Shown here: positions 1-12,369 of the stretch, one piece after another
Layout of the letters: each line of letters opens with the position of its first letter
Numbering within the stretch: position 1 is the stretch's first letter
DNA from: Hydnum rufescens UP504
Lineage: Eukaryota; Basidiomycota; Agaricomycetes; Cantharellales; Hydnaceae
Assembly: GCA_014904985.1 (NCBI GenBank)
Contig: MU129016.1
Coordinates: 124,001 to 188,000 of the forward strand
DNA: 64,000 bases
Direction of reading: 5' to 3'
The notes under the pieces: generated by a model
Seen by the model: only the letters and a program-made list of their open reading frames with translations
What the model was told of the DNA's origin: nothing
Database searches by the model: none
Position numbers and translations under genes: made by a program

Positions 1-3000
1 TGGTATTTTTTTTTCTTTCTCGCTTTTGAACTTTGCGAGGTTAACGGACGCCCTTCTGCAGAGTGGTCTGCACGCAGAACCAATAGACATCGATTACAAA
101 TTGCACGCCATTTTGGCGGGTCGCAAACGTCGTGCAATTCACACCATCCAAGAAGAATCAGCCACTAATATTTATTTCCCTCCATTGCCCGTCATGGGTC
201 ATCCTCGGCCGTCGAGGAGTGGCTCTTCCGGAACCATGACGGGATCGGTGCCTGGGATCAGTATTGCTGTGGGACCAACGACGATTGGATCTTCTCCTGC
301 ACATGTCACCAGTCTGTCTCCACCATACCCGAATGGTACATCCCATCACCTTCAACCTCTCCATCATCAATACCCAGGCAGTATATCTCCGAACACCATC
401 AACCATTACCCAAATGGAGTAACTCAGTACAATAATTCACACTTTCCCCACAACAGCCACCACCAACAACCACATCACAGTGGAACTGCCCATGGGTACA
501 GCAACATACCGACCGGAGGGTCCCCTGGCGTCCCCAGCCCTAGTGGAAGCACCGCACCTAGATCTAGGAATGGTTCCATTTCGCCCGACATAGTCACATC
601 CACCGGTGGCGATTACCCCGGCACTATCGGACATGGCGCCTCCATTCATGGACACGGACATAGTCAGACCGCGGCCCCCAATCCCCACGGACCTAATGGG
701 AATGGTGTCCCCGAAATTGTCGGCAGCGGACTCGAGGGATCACCAGATTACAATCCGAATATCATTTGGATTACCGGTGAATTCTTCAACGTTGGAAGAG
801 CGCGGGACGCGCTGTATCAGTTGGCGGCTCATAAAGTTCGGGTGCGTTTCCTGTCTATTCTCGTGTTATCTGTAGTTTGAACGAGTCAACTTTGTTATCA
901 CGTAGAGCAAGACCATAATATCTCGTGACACAGCAATCCAACCTCGCAAGCTGGACTGGATGTTGACGCACCGAATGGATGATCTCAAAACGATCATGAA
1001 AGATCAGGGAACGTACATTTCGCTCCCAGCACTGGGATCTGCAACATCTTTGTGCACAGTATACGGTGACAGTCGAATGTCGATCGAGCGAACGGTCAAA
1101 GCGATCATGGGACTCGCCTCCCAGTTCTACGTCGCAAATTTTTGGTTATTACCCCTCCATTTCAACGTCCTTATGGCCACCAGCAATAGTATTAACAGCG
1201 CTAGCATACCCTTGGTTTTGAGGAGGTTGAGTGTTGGAAGTGGGGCTGAGGTGGTATTCAAGAGCAATTGTTTTGAGATCCACGGTCTCGAAGCTGAAGT
1301 TAGACACGCCGTGGGCATGATTTTGGATCTCGATATCGTTAAGGTGAGTTATTTTGTAGCAAACTTTCGTTTCTTACCTGATTTGCTGGTGTAGAATTTC
1401 CATCACGAGATTCGATTTCAACTCGAATTGGCCAATGAATATCGCGAATTCATCAGTGGGAAGAAGAACGGGAAGATCAACAAGATTATGACCTCTGCCA
1501 ATGTCAAAATCAAATTTGAGTCCTTCAACGAACATAATTTCCTCATCGATATTGCCGGGACGGACGCTGGGGCGATCCATGGTCTTACCCTCCTCCAAGA
1601 AGAACTTCCAGCCGAGATCAGCTTCCACGTACCGGAAGTGTATCACAAACGAATCATAGGCGTTGGGGGGAGGAGTATTCAGAGAATCATGAAGAAGTAT
1701 GGCGTATATGTCAAGTTTAATAGCGCGGAAGAGCTGGCCGCGGCATGCTTGGACGATGAGGACAATGTCTTGGCGAGGACTCCGGCGAAGAATGCCCTGA
1801 ATTTGGATAATCTTAAGAGCAGCGTCATGGAGCTGGTCAACCCGAAGGACAAGGACTACATCGTCGAGACCGTGCGTCATTCATTCATTCGTTTCTTCAT
1901 TTTGGAGGCTTGAATCATCTAATAATGTTCGCAATACACTTAGATCTCCATCCCCCGGAGATATCATCGCACTCTTTTTGGAGAGAAGAGCATTTTCTTG
2001 CGTGATATCGAGGCTAAGACGAATTCTAAGATCACCTTCCCTGGAGATGGGCTAGGTCTGTTTGTTTCCGCGTTTGAGTGTTAAATATCCTGACATGCCG
2101 CTTGGAAAAAAAGACATCGTTACCATCTTTGGGCCTGAAAGCCAGGTTCATATCGCAGCTGCAATGGTACTGGTCAGTATAGTCATTTCGTAGTGTCTTG
2201 GCCTTTAGCTATGTATTCCCTATGACTAATTTTTTTCGTGTTTTGACAACAGGACCACGTTCCTTTCGAGGCGGATATGCCCGTCCCTTCCCATCCAGAC
2301 CTCGCTCGCGTGAGCACGTCTCCCGAATTCACATCTTTCAACGAACGCATCAAACGAGAATACCAAGTTACGATCATACCCTTCATCAACGACTCACCAC
2401 CATCTCTTGGTTCAGTATCCACCCATTCGAATTCAATCTTCAAGTTCAAATGTCAAAGGAGCAATAGCGATTGTTTAGGTACCACTAGGGAGATGCTCGA
2501 GGCCTTCCTTATTTCGAATCATGTCCACGTTTATCCATCGCCTCATTCGCATAAACGAGTGGATTCCTTCACGGATGCTTTCCCGCACTTCAATTCCAAG
2601 TTGTTGTCCACGCCTCTGGCTGGTGAGTCTCCTCAAAAGCCCATGCTATTTCTATTTGCCAGACTTATCGCCCTTGGTTTCAAATATCTCCTTTTAGCTG
2701 AATCTCCAGAATCACGGCCAACAGAAGGTCTCGTAGAACGTCGAATCCGTATGGCAAGTTCGACGCCGGACGTCAAAGCACTCTTCAACTCGAGTTCACA
2801 CGTATACCGTGTACCGGAGCAAGATGAACCAGACGAAGACAGTTACTATTCACGTTCGAGTTATGCTACTTCCTCTTCTGGCCTGAACGATTATTGGAAT
2901 CCAACGCTCACTGCTTCACGGAGTGGCGGTCTTCAACATGGTCTTCCACCCGTCATCGACGAACCGTATAAACGTGGGAGCGATTCGCTCCTCGAGTCCA

Positions 3001-3377
3001 AAATGCGAGAAAAGTTGTCGCAAAGTGCCAAACCACGTTCCTTGACGACACGGGCACAGTCGCTGGATCTCACTTCCCTTTCCCTCACTCGGAATCCGGA
3101 CTCCAATGCCAACATCCACAAAAACAAAAATACCTCGGGTACGACTACTTCGATTTCAGAAACCCCCGATCGGGCAGATTCGTCAACAGATTCGGGGACG
3201 AATCCAAGTCCGCCGACGTCTGCTATGATCCCTTCGTTCCCGTCGGTATATGGGCCTTCGGTTGGCTTGGGCTCCAAGCCTCCGCGACCTCTAGGTGTTG
3301 TGCAACCAAGAGGTGGTCTGGTCCAGGACATGGACGAGATGTTCGCAAAGTTCAGTTTCGAGAACTCTGCACATTGA
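1..3377 (+). CDS. multi-KH-domain RNA-binding protein, 5' truncated
   Basis: The reading frame is open from the window edge with no supporting ATG near base 26, so the 5' end lies outside. Exons are inferred to about 848, about 913-1343, 1395-1871, 1944-about 2049, then on to about 2620 and about 2700-3377. Several KH-type cores are visible: GRKRRAIHTIQEESATNIYF near the start, GKKNGKINKIM (about 1450-1490), VGGRSIQRIMKKYGVYVKF (about 1660-1720), and GEKSIFLRDIEAKTNSKITF (about 1980-2040). KH folds bind single-stranded RNA or DNA through the G-x-x-G loop; GKKNGKIN, VGGRS and GEKS are in the right place. Between the first two cores lies a long His/Ser/Pro/Gly-rich low-complexity stretch, and the C-terminus is Ser-rich and probably disordered. 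The protein probably acts in cytoplasmic mRNA control; orthology to a named protein is not established. It reads toward the DHODH gene in the same direction. Confidence 0.8.
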
Positions 3378-3972
3378 AATCTGTGAGACTTGCAGTCGTG
3401 CCTCCACTCATACGATCGATCCATGGAATTTATTGCTTGCTGTCCCACACGAAGACAAGGACGAAGTCATTCATCATGTTCTGATTATATCATCATTACC
3501 CCTTACCATCTTACAACCCGATCCATGCTCTAGATCTTCATCCCATCTCTCAATCTCTCCCTTTTTTTGCAAGAAAAAGTACTGAACATACCAGGTACAT
3601 TCTATTTTGATTTTTTTGATTTGAATTTTTCTTTCGATTCCTTCGTGTCTCTCTCAAATTCTCGTGTTTGTAACAACCGAAAACCGAAGACATTTGTGCG
3701 GAGTTGATCTCCTCATTGGCCCATCATTGTTTCACCTGTTTCTTCTCCCTCTGCTGCGACTATATCTCTCTGACAGATTTCTATGATTTTTGTTCCCTCT
3801 GCCACTTCACTGAAAATTACAGCATTTATGTATTGTATGTGATTACCTGTTCTCTAACGTGTTTCCTTCTTTGTTCCTCACTCTTGAGCGGTACTTGGGG
3901 CCTGAGTGGGTTGACAGGGTGACAGTCACAGTGGCGTAAATGTGACAGCTGTCAGTGTCAGTACAGCAACCC
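3378..3972. other. intergenic region, KH gene 3' flank and DHODH promoter
   Basis: About 595 bp without a convincing gene. It is T/C-rich (3580-3870), as expected of a 3' flank followed by a fungal promoter. A frame running into the DHODH exon from 3955 begins with GTG; the first ATG is at 3973. Confidence 0.6.
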
Positions 3973-5516
3973 ATGCAGCTTCGAGCCCATAGACTGCACC
4001 TGTCCTCAGCGGTGCGGACCCCGGCGAGGACTCCTTCGAGGTCAATACCCATACGGCATGCATCATCCACTTCTTTCTACAACAGCCCCGGTCTGCGGAA
4101 CACGCTGGGCGCGTTGGCACTTCTCGCGTCTGGTGCTGCTGTGACTGCGTATTACTTAGACTCTCGATCCGCAATACATCGATATGTAATCCCCCCTCTC
4201 CTTCGCGTGACGCTAGATGCGGAGCAAGCCCATCGTTTTGCCGTGAGGACTCTTGCAAGCGGCCTGGCGCCAAGGGACCTAGGCTCAGACGATGAGAAAC
4301 TACAGATAGAAATATGGGGCCACCGGTTACCCAATCCTGTTTCTCTGGCAGCTGGATTTGATAAAGATGCAGAGGCTATAGAAGGCACGTGTTACATTTG
4401 GCTCTCGGTTACGCGACGTGCAGCTTAAGAAGGGTTGACACCAGGACTATTCAAACTTGGCTTTGGCTGGGTCGAAATTGGGAGTGTAACGCCCAAGGCG
4501 CAACCTGGTAACCCATCTCCACGAGTTTTCCACCTTTCCGAGGATTTGGCTATGATCAATCGATATGGGTTTCCCTCTGTTGGCTTTCCGCTCGTCGTAT
4601 CTCGTCTACGTTCCTTCCTTTCCTTAAGACGCGATCCCTCTTCTCCGCAATTACTGTCGGTCAACGTGGGGAAGAACAAGTCAAGTCCTCCCGAATCTGT
4701 AACAGATTATGTTGAAGGTGTCCGGACTTTGGGGCCTCTCGCGGACGTGCTAGTCATCAATGTCTCATCGCCTAATACCCCCGGTCTCCGGGGACTCCAA
4801 ACCCGTGGATTGCTTGTGGGGCTTCTGACGGCGGCGCGCAAGGAGCGCGACGCAATACAGAAGAGAGAAATAGGAACCCAGGGTTTCAAATGGGAGCGCC
4901 CCAAATTGGTGGTGAAGATCGCACCTGACTTGAACGAAGTGGAATTGCAAGACATCGCAGATGTTGTCCTCGAAACCGGAATCGACGGCGTCATCGTCAG
5001 CAACACAACGATCCAACGACCACCCCATCTCATCTCAGGTGCCTGTGTTCACTCCCTCCCCTCAGACCTCTAGAACGCGAAACTGATTCTAACACTCATC
5101 TAGGGAACGCGGAAGAGAAAGGTGGTCTGTCCGGTGCCCCTCTACTCCCTCTCTCCCTCTCTGCTTTACGCACATTACGCGCCTACCTTCCTGCCTCTGT
5201 CCCCATATTTGGCTGTGGCGGCATATCGACTGGTGCTGATGCCCTCGAGTTTGCGCGGTCAGGCGCCTCCGCCGTGCAGCTGTATACTTCGTTTGGATAC
5301 GGTGGTCCTGGCGTCCCGCGGCGCATCAAAGATGAAATAGTGAGTGAGCTGGCCAAGGAGGGCACCACGTGGGAGGCGGTAGTGCGCTCGGCCAATGCAA
5401 AATTCGCCGGTTCGAGGCGGATCGAGGCTATTCCTGGCCATTTGCGGGAGGAAGTCTTGATGAAGGAAGGGGAGAAGTTGAGACGCGCGGCAGAGAAGTT
5501 AAAAGCTATCGATTAG
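3973..5516 (+). CDS. dihydroorotate dehydrogenase (quinone), mitochondrial, class 2
   Basis: It catalyses the fourth step of pyrimidine synthesis, dihydroorotate to orotate, passing electrons to ubiquinone in the inner mitochondrial membrane. Exons 3973-4384, 4445-5038 and 5104-5516. The N-terminus is Arg/Ser-rich and lacks acids (matrix targeting), followed by a hydrophobic segment near residues 36-52 (TLGALALLASGAAVTAYYL). Family landmarks: AAGFDKDAEA, GFGWVEIGSVTPKPQPGNP-like, NVSSPNTPGLR, KIAPDLN, VIVSNTT, GGLSGAPL, GCGGISTGADA and SAVQLYTSFGYGGP (FMN-binding end). The catalytic Ser of class 2 enzymes is expected in the NVSSPNTPG segment. Intron 1 needs a GC donor (GCACGT). The length of about 470 residues is normal. 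ATG 3973 is chosen because it gives a complete presequence. The gene is convergent with the amidase downstream. Confidence 0.95.
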
Positions 5517-6155
5517 ATGCATAGGGATGTGGACGTTGGCGTGTCCCACACAAAAAGTTGTACCTGGCTTAGTAGCTCCGTGCAATTTATCAATTCGTTT
5601 GCCTTGCTTGTAGGCTAGGGCACACAATTTATCACCAAGAATGCATTGCGATATTTATCCCCGAGTGGGAGTACTGTAGTGTTACGGTCATAGCAATACG
5701 TCACGCGTCACAATGGTCGCATCGTAGTACTGTAGTAGGTGTCTCAAGTGAAAAAAGGTGCTTAAAATTGCTGGGAATGAACCCACGGCTATTCTCTGTG
5801 GTTGCCTTGGTCCCCAGCTGCATTCCTATGCATAAATGTGAATATATGCAATATCATCATCTTTAGTAAGTTTTCCCCCTCATCCTCTCTACCGTGCATT
5901 AGGCTCATCCAATATTATGTAAGTATATCGAGAATTGACGCACTCAGCTCAGGTGCAAGGGGACCACTAGTGCAGGCGTATCGTTATTTGGGGGGTACTG
6001 GGCGTGACAGGAGTTACGTAATGACGCATGATATCGCTATGACAGTAACACTAACAAACATTGTCCAGGACAAGCAGGATTAGGAATATTTCGTGCCATG
6101 ACAACACATGGAGCTGGACGGGGTATACGAGCGCATCGGAGGCGGCAGTCCTACC
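5517..6155. other. intergenic region between convergent genes
   Basis: About 640 bp between the DHODH stop and the amidase stop on the other strand. I see no gene; the short open frames lack protein-like character. Confidence 0.5.
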
Positions 6156-9005
6156 TCACTCTTTGGTCTCTTTGGTCTCTTTGGTCTCTTTGATTTCTTT
6201 GGTTTCTTTGGTCTCCTTGGTCTTTTTGGTCTTCCCAACCCTATTGGTCTTTTTGATCCCTTTGGTGTCGAGTTTGATGGGAACCTCAGGGAACTGCAAC
6301 CCCTTGAACGAGGAACCAGGTCCAAAGCCCCTCTCACCCAGTGCATCGTCCACGATCTTCATTAGGCCCATCAGCTTTTCGTCCTCATTCCAGCGACCCA
6401 CGATCTGAATTCCAACAGGCAATCCCGCCATCGCAACCGGGTCGTACCTCTTTGGATCACCCAAAAACCCTTCGTACAGCGTTTTCTCGAGAATCTTGGA
6501 CCCTCGACGTCCGCTTGGGTACGTTCGTGTCCCGTCCGACGCGATGGCACCGGATTTCCATTCTTCCGTAATGTGGTCAAGGGAAGGGTCGACCCGGGTG
6601 ACAGGTATTACCCCGACAGGAGAGCTCGTGACGTTGAAGACGATCGTAGAAATTGCGAGAGGACTTAGGGTCTTGGTCGCACTATGCATTCATGGACGAT
6701 GCGGCTTAGATGGATAGGTAAGATAGCACAAGGGGGATACTACATACCCAAAAGGTAGAGCTGGGGAGGCACACCCTGGGGTAATCACACCATCAAATCC
6801 ATATGCGTCCCAAACCTAAAAAGAGTGTTCATTAGCATCAATCAGCTTACAAATAGACCCAGAGGGGCTTCGCAAATGAAAGATGGGTCCACATACTTCG
6901 TCCACCCATCTACGCGCATATACATCTCGGGCGACAACGACGTCATATAATTCGCCAACCGATCGTATTTTTGAATTTCGGAATGCCTCTGCGAAGATTG
7001 GATCATGCATGACTGTCTTGGCCAACCAGGCGGCAGACGAGCGCAGGAAACCTATCACGAACCATGGACATATCAGGATTCAGCACAGCCGGATTCAAGA
7101 GGCCATCAGAGGAAGGAACGTACCAGGAAGCCTGGGACCCAGGGTCACGAGGAAGAGAAAGGATTCCTGCATGAGGTTGAAAAAGTGGAACTTGTGGGTA
7201 CATGATATGATGATGGAGGCGAACAACGAACCTTGGGGTCTGGGCCTATGGGCTTCGTCAATGCTCGGTATCCATCGGCAGCAGTGAGACCGATAAATAT
7301 TCGCAGGGCGTCGGAGACTTACGTTTGCACCCAGATTGTCAAGTGCAACAGAAGACAAGATAATCACAAAAACCTACTCTTAGGAGGTCGAAACTCGACA
7401 CATTCATGGCCTGCGGCACGAAGAGCTATCAAATACATCCCAGCTCGTTAGCCGGGGGTGAATGAATTCAAAGCAGTCAAATTAGTGTCAGACAAACCTT
7501 CGATGGCACGAACTACCGCACGTTGGCTCGCAGGAGAAGCCTTAACAACTTCATCTATAGATTGGGTCAACTACCATGGTCGATATGCCTGGAGCCATCC
7601 CACGAAACATACCAGATAAATAATACCCGAATTTTAGCTTCCTTCCACTGTCAAATGTATCAAGCCCTGGCCGATAAGGGATAGGGAGCTTGGAGTCCAA
7701 TTTCCCAAAAAGGAGTTCGCAGGTGACTTTCAAGTCAGCAACAGATCTATGGTAGTGAGGATTAGAGACTGCGGGAAAAGCGCACGTATTTCGAAGGGAT
7801 GGCAAACCTCGCCATCGGTCCAATGGAAACCACGAGACTCTCAAATCCGAGGCTAGGTCCTACAGACAAAATATGAACTCGACGACAAGAACTCAAGAGA
7901 ATCCTTCCAAAGGAGGGCACCTGATCCGCGAGTGCTAATCCTTCCAGGGGTGGGCTTGAAGGAATATATGCCACAGAAATGAGCAGGAATACGCAGGCTG
8001 CCTCCAAGGTCGCTCCCAAGGCCGAGGGCAGAGCCATCACATGCGAGAAGTGCGGCCTCGCCACCACTGCTTCCACCGGATGTGAAAATGCGCTTGCCGG
8101 TGGAGGGAGAAGGATAGGGGTTAGCGGTGGTGCCAAAGACAGGATTGGAACATTCAAAGGATATCAGTGTTTGTGGCACGTTTGTTTTGACGAAAGGAAT
8201 TCCGCCGGCTTCGCGAATGAGTTTTACAACCTAATTGCGGGTGGATGGAGGGCAACTGGACTCAGATGTGCCACATTAACTTGGTAAAAGAGACACCCTC
8301 TTACATCGGCATCGGCATGGCTTGGCTTATTTGCCCATCTGAATATAGATATTATTCCTGGCTCCAGTCAGGAGGGAGGAAGCGGGACTGACAGGGAATA
8401 TCCAATGGAAGCATCCACGCCCTTCACATGGACTGGAAGAATACGATTTCAATATATTATCTTTGTCCCCATATGGTGAAAGCGACGCACATAAGTCTTT
8501 GAGGGAGATGGGTACGCCGTGCAGGGGTCCTCGAAGACGACCGGTTGCGGCAAATTCTTCATCCAACATCTTGGCATCCTTGAAAGCAGATTCAAATAAT
8601 GCTAGAGAGAGACGGATTCAGCCAGAGGTAACAGTTGGGGGGCGAGCACAAGGACTGACGCTCAGTCATGAAATTGATATGGTCCTGCACTGCAAGTGCC
8701 CGCCTTAAGTAGGCGTCGAGGACTCGGGTTGCAGTCCATCCTTGATCTCCATTTCTTATATGATTGACTATCTCCACGGCTAGCAGATATGAGAGCTGTC
8801 TGTAAGGCTTTGAGGACGGTGGCATGGGGGCATATGACGAACCCGAGGCCTGTGTATATTCGATCGATGGAGGACTATTCCCTGTGAAATCTTTCGCCGT
8901 CTTAATAGCAGCCTCGCGCTGGGCTCGTTTCTGTCTTGAAATATCCTTTGTGCGGCCCATGATGTAGAAAGGAGACAAGGTTGTAGTGGTAGTGTTGCCA
9001 CGACT
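6099..9005. repeat. segmental duplication, unit A
   Basis: Homologous to 12,370-15,245. Similarity starts at the ACACATGGAGCTGGACGG motif beyond the amidase stop and ends a few tens of bases upstream of the start codon, so the promoters are mostly not shared. Introns are conserved as well as exons, showing a DNA-level duplication. Confidence 0.9.
6156..8960 (-). CDS. amidase (amidase signature family), copy 1
   Basis: Amidase-signature hydrolase of the fungal acetamidase/fatty-acid-amide-hydrolase type, cleaving a C-N amide bond by a Ser-cisSer-Lys triad; the substrate cannot be told. Resolved exons, in transcript order: 8960-8660, 8601-8491, 8432-8393, 8338-8305, 8230-7921, 7859-7808, 7746-7613, 7554-7498, 7425-7378, then several further exons to the stop at 6156. 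Spliced text gives GPLHGVPISLKD (Lys), FHVKGVDASIGYSLWANKP, FTSGGSSGGEAALLA (cis-Ser region) and GSDLGGSLRIPA (Ser nucleophile region), then GPMARSVADLK and GLPVGIQIVGRWNEDE. Start 8960 (MGRTKDISRQKRAQREAAIK) fits the usual N-terminus. The tail carries Lys-Glu-Thr repeats from a 9-bp GAGACCAAA microsatellite. No signal peptide is visible. The frame appears intact throughout. Confidence 0.9.
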
Positions 9006-11095
9006 AGGGGCACGAGTATTTACAAATCATTGACCAGAAGCCTTACATAATCCAAGGAGTCAGCAATAAATTGATGTTTAATGAAGGGTCGAGTTCACGA
9101 GGCAGGCTTGTGAATTTACACGGACTGCGTCTGTTCTTTCCGTCGCCGCCGCCAGCATGCGAGACGTGTCGCGCGGATAGCCTCACTCACATAGGCCATC
9201 TTCCCCCTGACTAGTCGTACTTGGAGCGGCAGGGTTACTGCGGTCACTAGTACGAGCGATCCAGGTTACCGCGGGGTACGAAGGCCACAGGGATAGAAAA
9301 GTACATTGCTTATTTTTCTCTCCCATGTTCTGTTTTTCGCATCCAGACCCCCTTTCTTCCTTGCGCGGTTACCTCCACCAACCGCTCACCTCCTAATTTT
9401 GCCTTCACGGGTTTAACTTTCTTTCGCATTTTACTCTGTACGACTTGTAATCACGCTCAGGATTGGTAACAGTTTTCGCTGGGGTTGGCGGGTTTTGCGT
9501 TATAAATCGGGATCGAGCACAACTGAACCCTCATCGGAGGGCTAGGACATCCGTCTCCATTCATCAAACACACAAAGAGCTTATTACATGAAAGGCGAAT
9601 TTTAGATCCGCCCAGAGTTGGGATCGAAGCTCTGGATGAAATTATGGTGCAGTCTAGGCCAAACTTGCAGCTAATTCAAGATCAAAATTGCTGCTGGCCG
9701 TGCGCTGCTTCTATGCGTTGACACAAAACACACATTACCCTCTGGATTATCCTGGATTTGGTCAGAGAAGGGCCCGGGAAGATGTCCCCCTATACCAGCT
9801 ATCCTGAAAAGATATGCCCACCAAAAAAATTTGAATAACGACGAGGATGCACTAGAAGTTCTTCCATCCAACTCAGAATGATTATATTCCTTGAGTGACC
9901 TTCCATGGTGTTTGACTAGCGTCGGAACCGGGGGCATCTGAGATCCCCCCTTTAATTTGCTGGCTATGAGTCAGAATTAGTGACGAAGATTCAGTATTCC
10001 ATTATGTAATGGCCATGACAATGACCGTGAAGCACCACTAGAAGCATGTTCAATTCCACCAGATCCGAACATATCGGTTATGGACACACTAAAATATACA
10101 CACACTAAAATATTCATTTCCCCGGATGGCGAACGTCCAAGACTCGGGGTCCCCAATGGCACTCGACAGCCCTGCCAACCTCGGACTATGTACAGCTGTG
10201 CTAATGGCAAACAGGGTGCTCACGGATGGGTACCACAAGCCGAATGCATTACAGCACTCTAACATCCTTCTTCAAATATTCTCATCTGAAGATATATCCG
10301 AAACTTCTGGTTCAATCCTCCATCAACGACGACCCGATTAGCCACAAAGTATTATTGACGAGTTTTAATACTCAAATGGCTAGTTCTTAGCTCGTATGTC
10401 AAGTTTGTACTGAAATGCCAATGTTATATTGACAGGGCAGTTTTTTTACAGCGGATGCCAAAATTTATATTTTGCCAATGCTGAAAGCCAGATTTCCAAT
10501 CGCCGAAAACAGACCCGGCAGATTCCGCTGGACTGGAGAGCCGGTCCACGTGATAAACCGAGACCTGGCACATCCGATCAATTGATGCACTCCCGGTGTA
10601 CTGTGGGGAATTGTTTTTTCTTCCTTTCATGTCAAGTTTCTCTCTACTGGGTGATTCCCCACCTCGGCTGGCCGGGCTGGGCCCTCAGGAGCCGGCACTT
10701 GCCGGTGTTGAATTGCCTTTGGGCAACACCCGGATGCAATCTGGAAATAAGCTTAATACAGTAAGGAAATTGGCTCGATCGTTGCTGGAGACTGTTTTGT
10801 TGCTGCCGTGCTCTAGTCTAGGCGTTACGTATCAGAGAACCCACAGTCTTCTGTATTTGAAATGAACGGAATCAATTTGCCACGCGACTGACTCCCAGAA
10901 AGGGAATTCCGGATAATGCCGTCGGCCTTTGCGAACCCACTGCATGAACGACAGTGCATCCTCTCACCGCCGGCCCCGTGAGCCTAAGGTCACTTCGTAT
11001 GATGACCAAATTAACATTTTCCGTTCCATTGACCCCCAGCCATTCATAATCCTCTGCGTCGTATTCCACGGAGTCTCTCACTATCTACTATTCCC
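8961..11095. other. intergenic region upstream of amidase copy 1
   Basis: About 2.1 kb without a gene I can support. It contains a TATA-like GTTATAAATC near 9,500 and a short direct repeat of an ACACACTAAAATAT motif at about 10,083-10,115. The many short open frames on both strands lack recognisable domains. Confidence 0.4.
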
Positions 11096-11431
11096 ATGGC
11101 ACAATCACAATCGCCTACAATCAGGTCTCTTCCAAGCTCATACAGTACTCATGGTGGTGAGGACTTGACAATATCTCATCGTTATCTCAGCATTGAACTG
11201 CTTCCAGGTCCTGTCTTCTTCCCACCATCGGACAGAGTGAACACCGTCGGTTCCACCGTGATCGATTCATCCTCCTCGCCTTATTCTCGCCCCGCATCTC
11301 CTTTGTTTACTCAGAAGACTATACCTGATATTCCCTCTCAAATCTGCAATGACTGCGGGTCCCATTCTCTGCGATGCGTAACATCTGCGGAGTTTACCGA
11401 TGCTTTGGCCTTGAGGCCCAAATATAGATAG
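11096..11431 (+). CDS. hypothetical 111-residue frame
   Basis: ATG-initiated open frame that I do not recognise. It is Ser/Pro-rich at the N-terminus and holds a CNDCGSHSLRC segment with three cysteines. No partner gene, domain or targeting signal is visible, and part of the frame could be intron (a GT at about 11,122 and CAG at about 11,196 would fit). It may be a chance frame in the amidase spacer. Confidence 0.2.
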   Translation: MAQSQSPTIRSLPSSYSTHGGEDLTISHRYLSIELLPGPVFFPPSDRVNTVGSTVIDSSSSPYSRPASPLFTQKTIPDIPSQICNDCGSHSLRCVTSAEFTDALALRPKYR

Positions 11432-11632
11432 TAGAGGGCTCGAGCCAATAAAGACATCCTCTGGAATGCCCCGTGTGCCCATCCAAGCAATAGTTTCGCC
11501 TTGGTTGCTCAGGTCACTCAATTATGTAAGGTTTAGATCACGTTGTGAGACCGCTTTGGGCGAGCCTCGCATAGTTTTAATTTCCCATCAATTTCCCACG
11601 GGAAAGAGTAGAGGTTTACTATTAGGTAACTC

Positions 11633-11664
11633 CCAGACTCGCTTGCTGCAGCAAGCGAGTCTGG
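11633..11664. repeat. 32-bp perfect palindrome
   Basis: CCAGACTCGCTTGCTG followed directly by its exact reverse complement, with no spacer. It lies between the two amidase copies, about 235 bp left of the first hairpin/intron-like module, and shares no sequence with the H1 or H2 stems. Confidence 0.9.
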
Positions 11665-11899
11665 AACCCGTGACTAGCCGTGCTCTACTATTTTCCTTGC
11701 GTCGGTCCGAGTGGAGTCGCCGAGATCTCGACTACCGAGGCATCGACGAACAATTCCAGCGCGCCCCACCCTGCCGTATCGGCGTGCTTCTGGGGTACGC
11801 AGTTGAGTTCTGACTTCGTTTTTTTTAATCGTGTTAGGGCGGGAGTTTGATTCCCCCCGGTCTCGCTAAAAGCAAAACCGCACTGTCTGGGGGAAAATA

Positions 11900-12038
11900 G
11901 GTACCACACACCCGCCGCAATGGGTGTGTGGTACCATTGGGTGAGTTGTTTTTTTTTCTATATAGCTACAGCGGCGCAAAAGAGCAGCGAAAGCTGCTCT
12001 TTTTGCGCTCTTAACTAACTCCTTATTCCTTACTCTAG
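11900..12038 (+). repeat. dispersed hairpin/intron-like module 1
   Basis: H1 stem 11900-11913 pairs with 11922-11935 (GGTACCACACACCC / GGGTGTGTGGTACC). A donor-like GTGAGT begins at 11941. H2 is at 11974-12008 (GCGCAAAAGAGCAGC, loop GAAA, GCTGCTCTTTTTGCGC). TTAACTAAC at about 12011 and CTCTAG ending 12038 complete a 98-nt intron-like segment. Same plan as the array at 50-57 kb, closest to its right-hand subfamily. Confidence 0.85.
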
Positions 12039-12135
12039 CCCTCCCAAATGAGAACCTGCACGGAAACCTGCGTCAAACCCTAGGTCTACCCCCATGTCAA
12101 GCTCCGCACGAGAAATACCCCGAAACCGGAAGACA

Positions 12136-12265
12136 GGTACCACACGCCCACTGCGGCGCGTGTGTGGTGCCATCAGGTGAGTACTTCTTTCTGGCCATGC
12201 AAAAGATCAGCGAGAGCTCTTTTTGTGCAGCTTTCAATTCTTAACTAATGTATAGCTTATGCTAG
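12136..12265 (+). repeat. dispersed hairpin/intron-like module 2
   Basis: H1 12136-12171 (GGTACCACACGC.. / ..GCGTGTGTGGTGCC, containing G-U pairs), donor GTGAGT at 12177, a degenerate H2 at about 12199-12227 with a GAGA loop, TTAACTAAT and acceptor GCTAG ending 12265. It follows module 1 by about 236 bp, the usual array spacing. This H2 has lost several pairs. Confidence 0.75.
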
Positions 12266-12369
12266 GTTACCCAAATGACCTTACTGATGCCCTCGCAAGA
12301 GCCCCTGCATCAAGCCCCGTGTCAACCCCGATGTCATCGCCCAGATCAAACACCGCACTAGGATGTGCA

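Noticed and set aside
158..688. Minus-strand frames opposite the KH gene
   Set aside because: They mirror the low-complexity His/Ser/Pro exon and have no features of their own.
11820..11875. tRNA 3' half suggested by GGGAGTTTGATTCCC
   Set aside because: The T-arm-like pairing is fair, but no matching acceptor strand or D-arm lies upstream.
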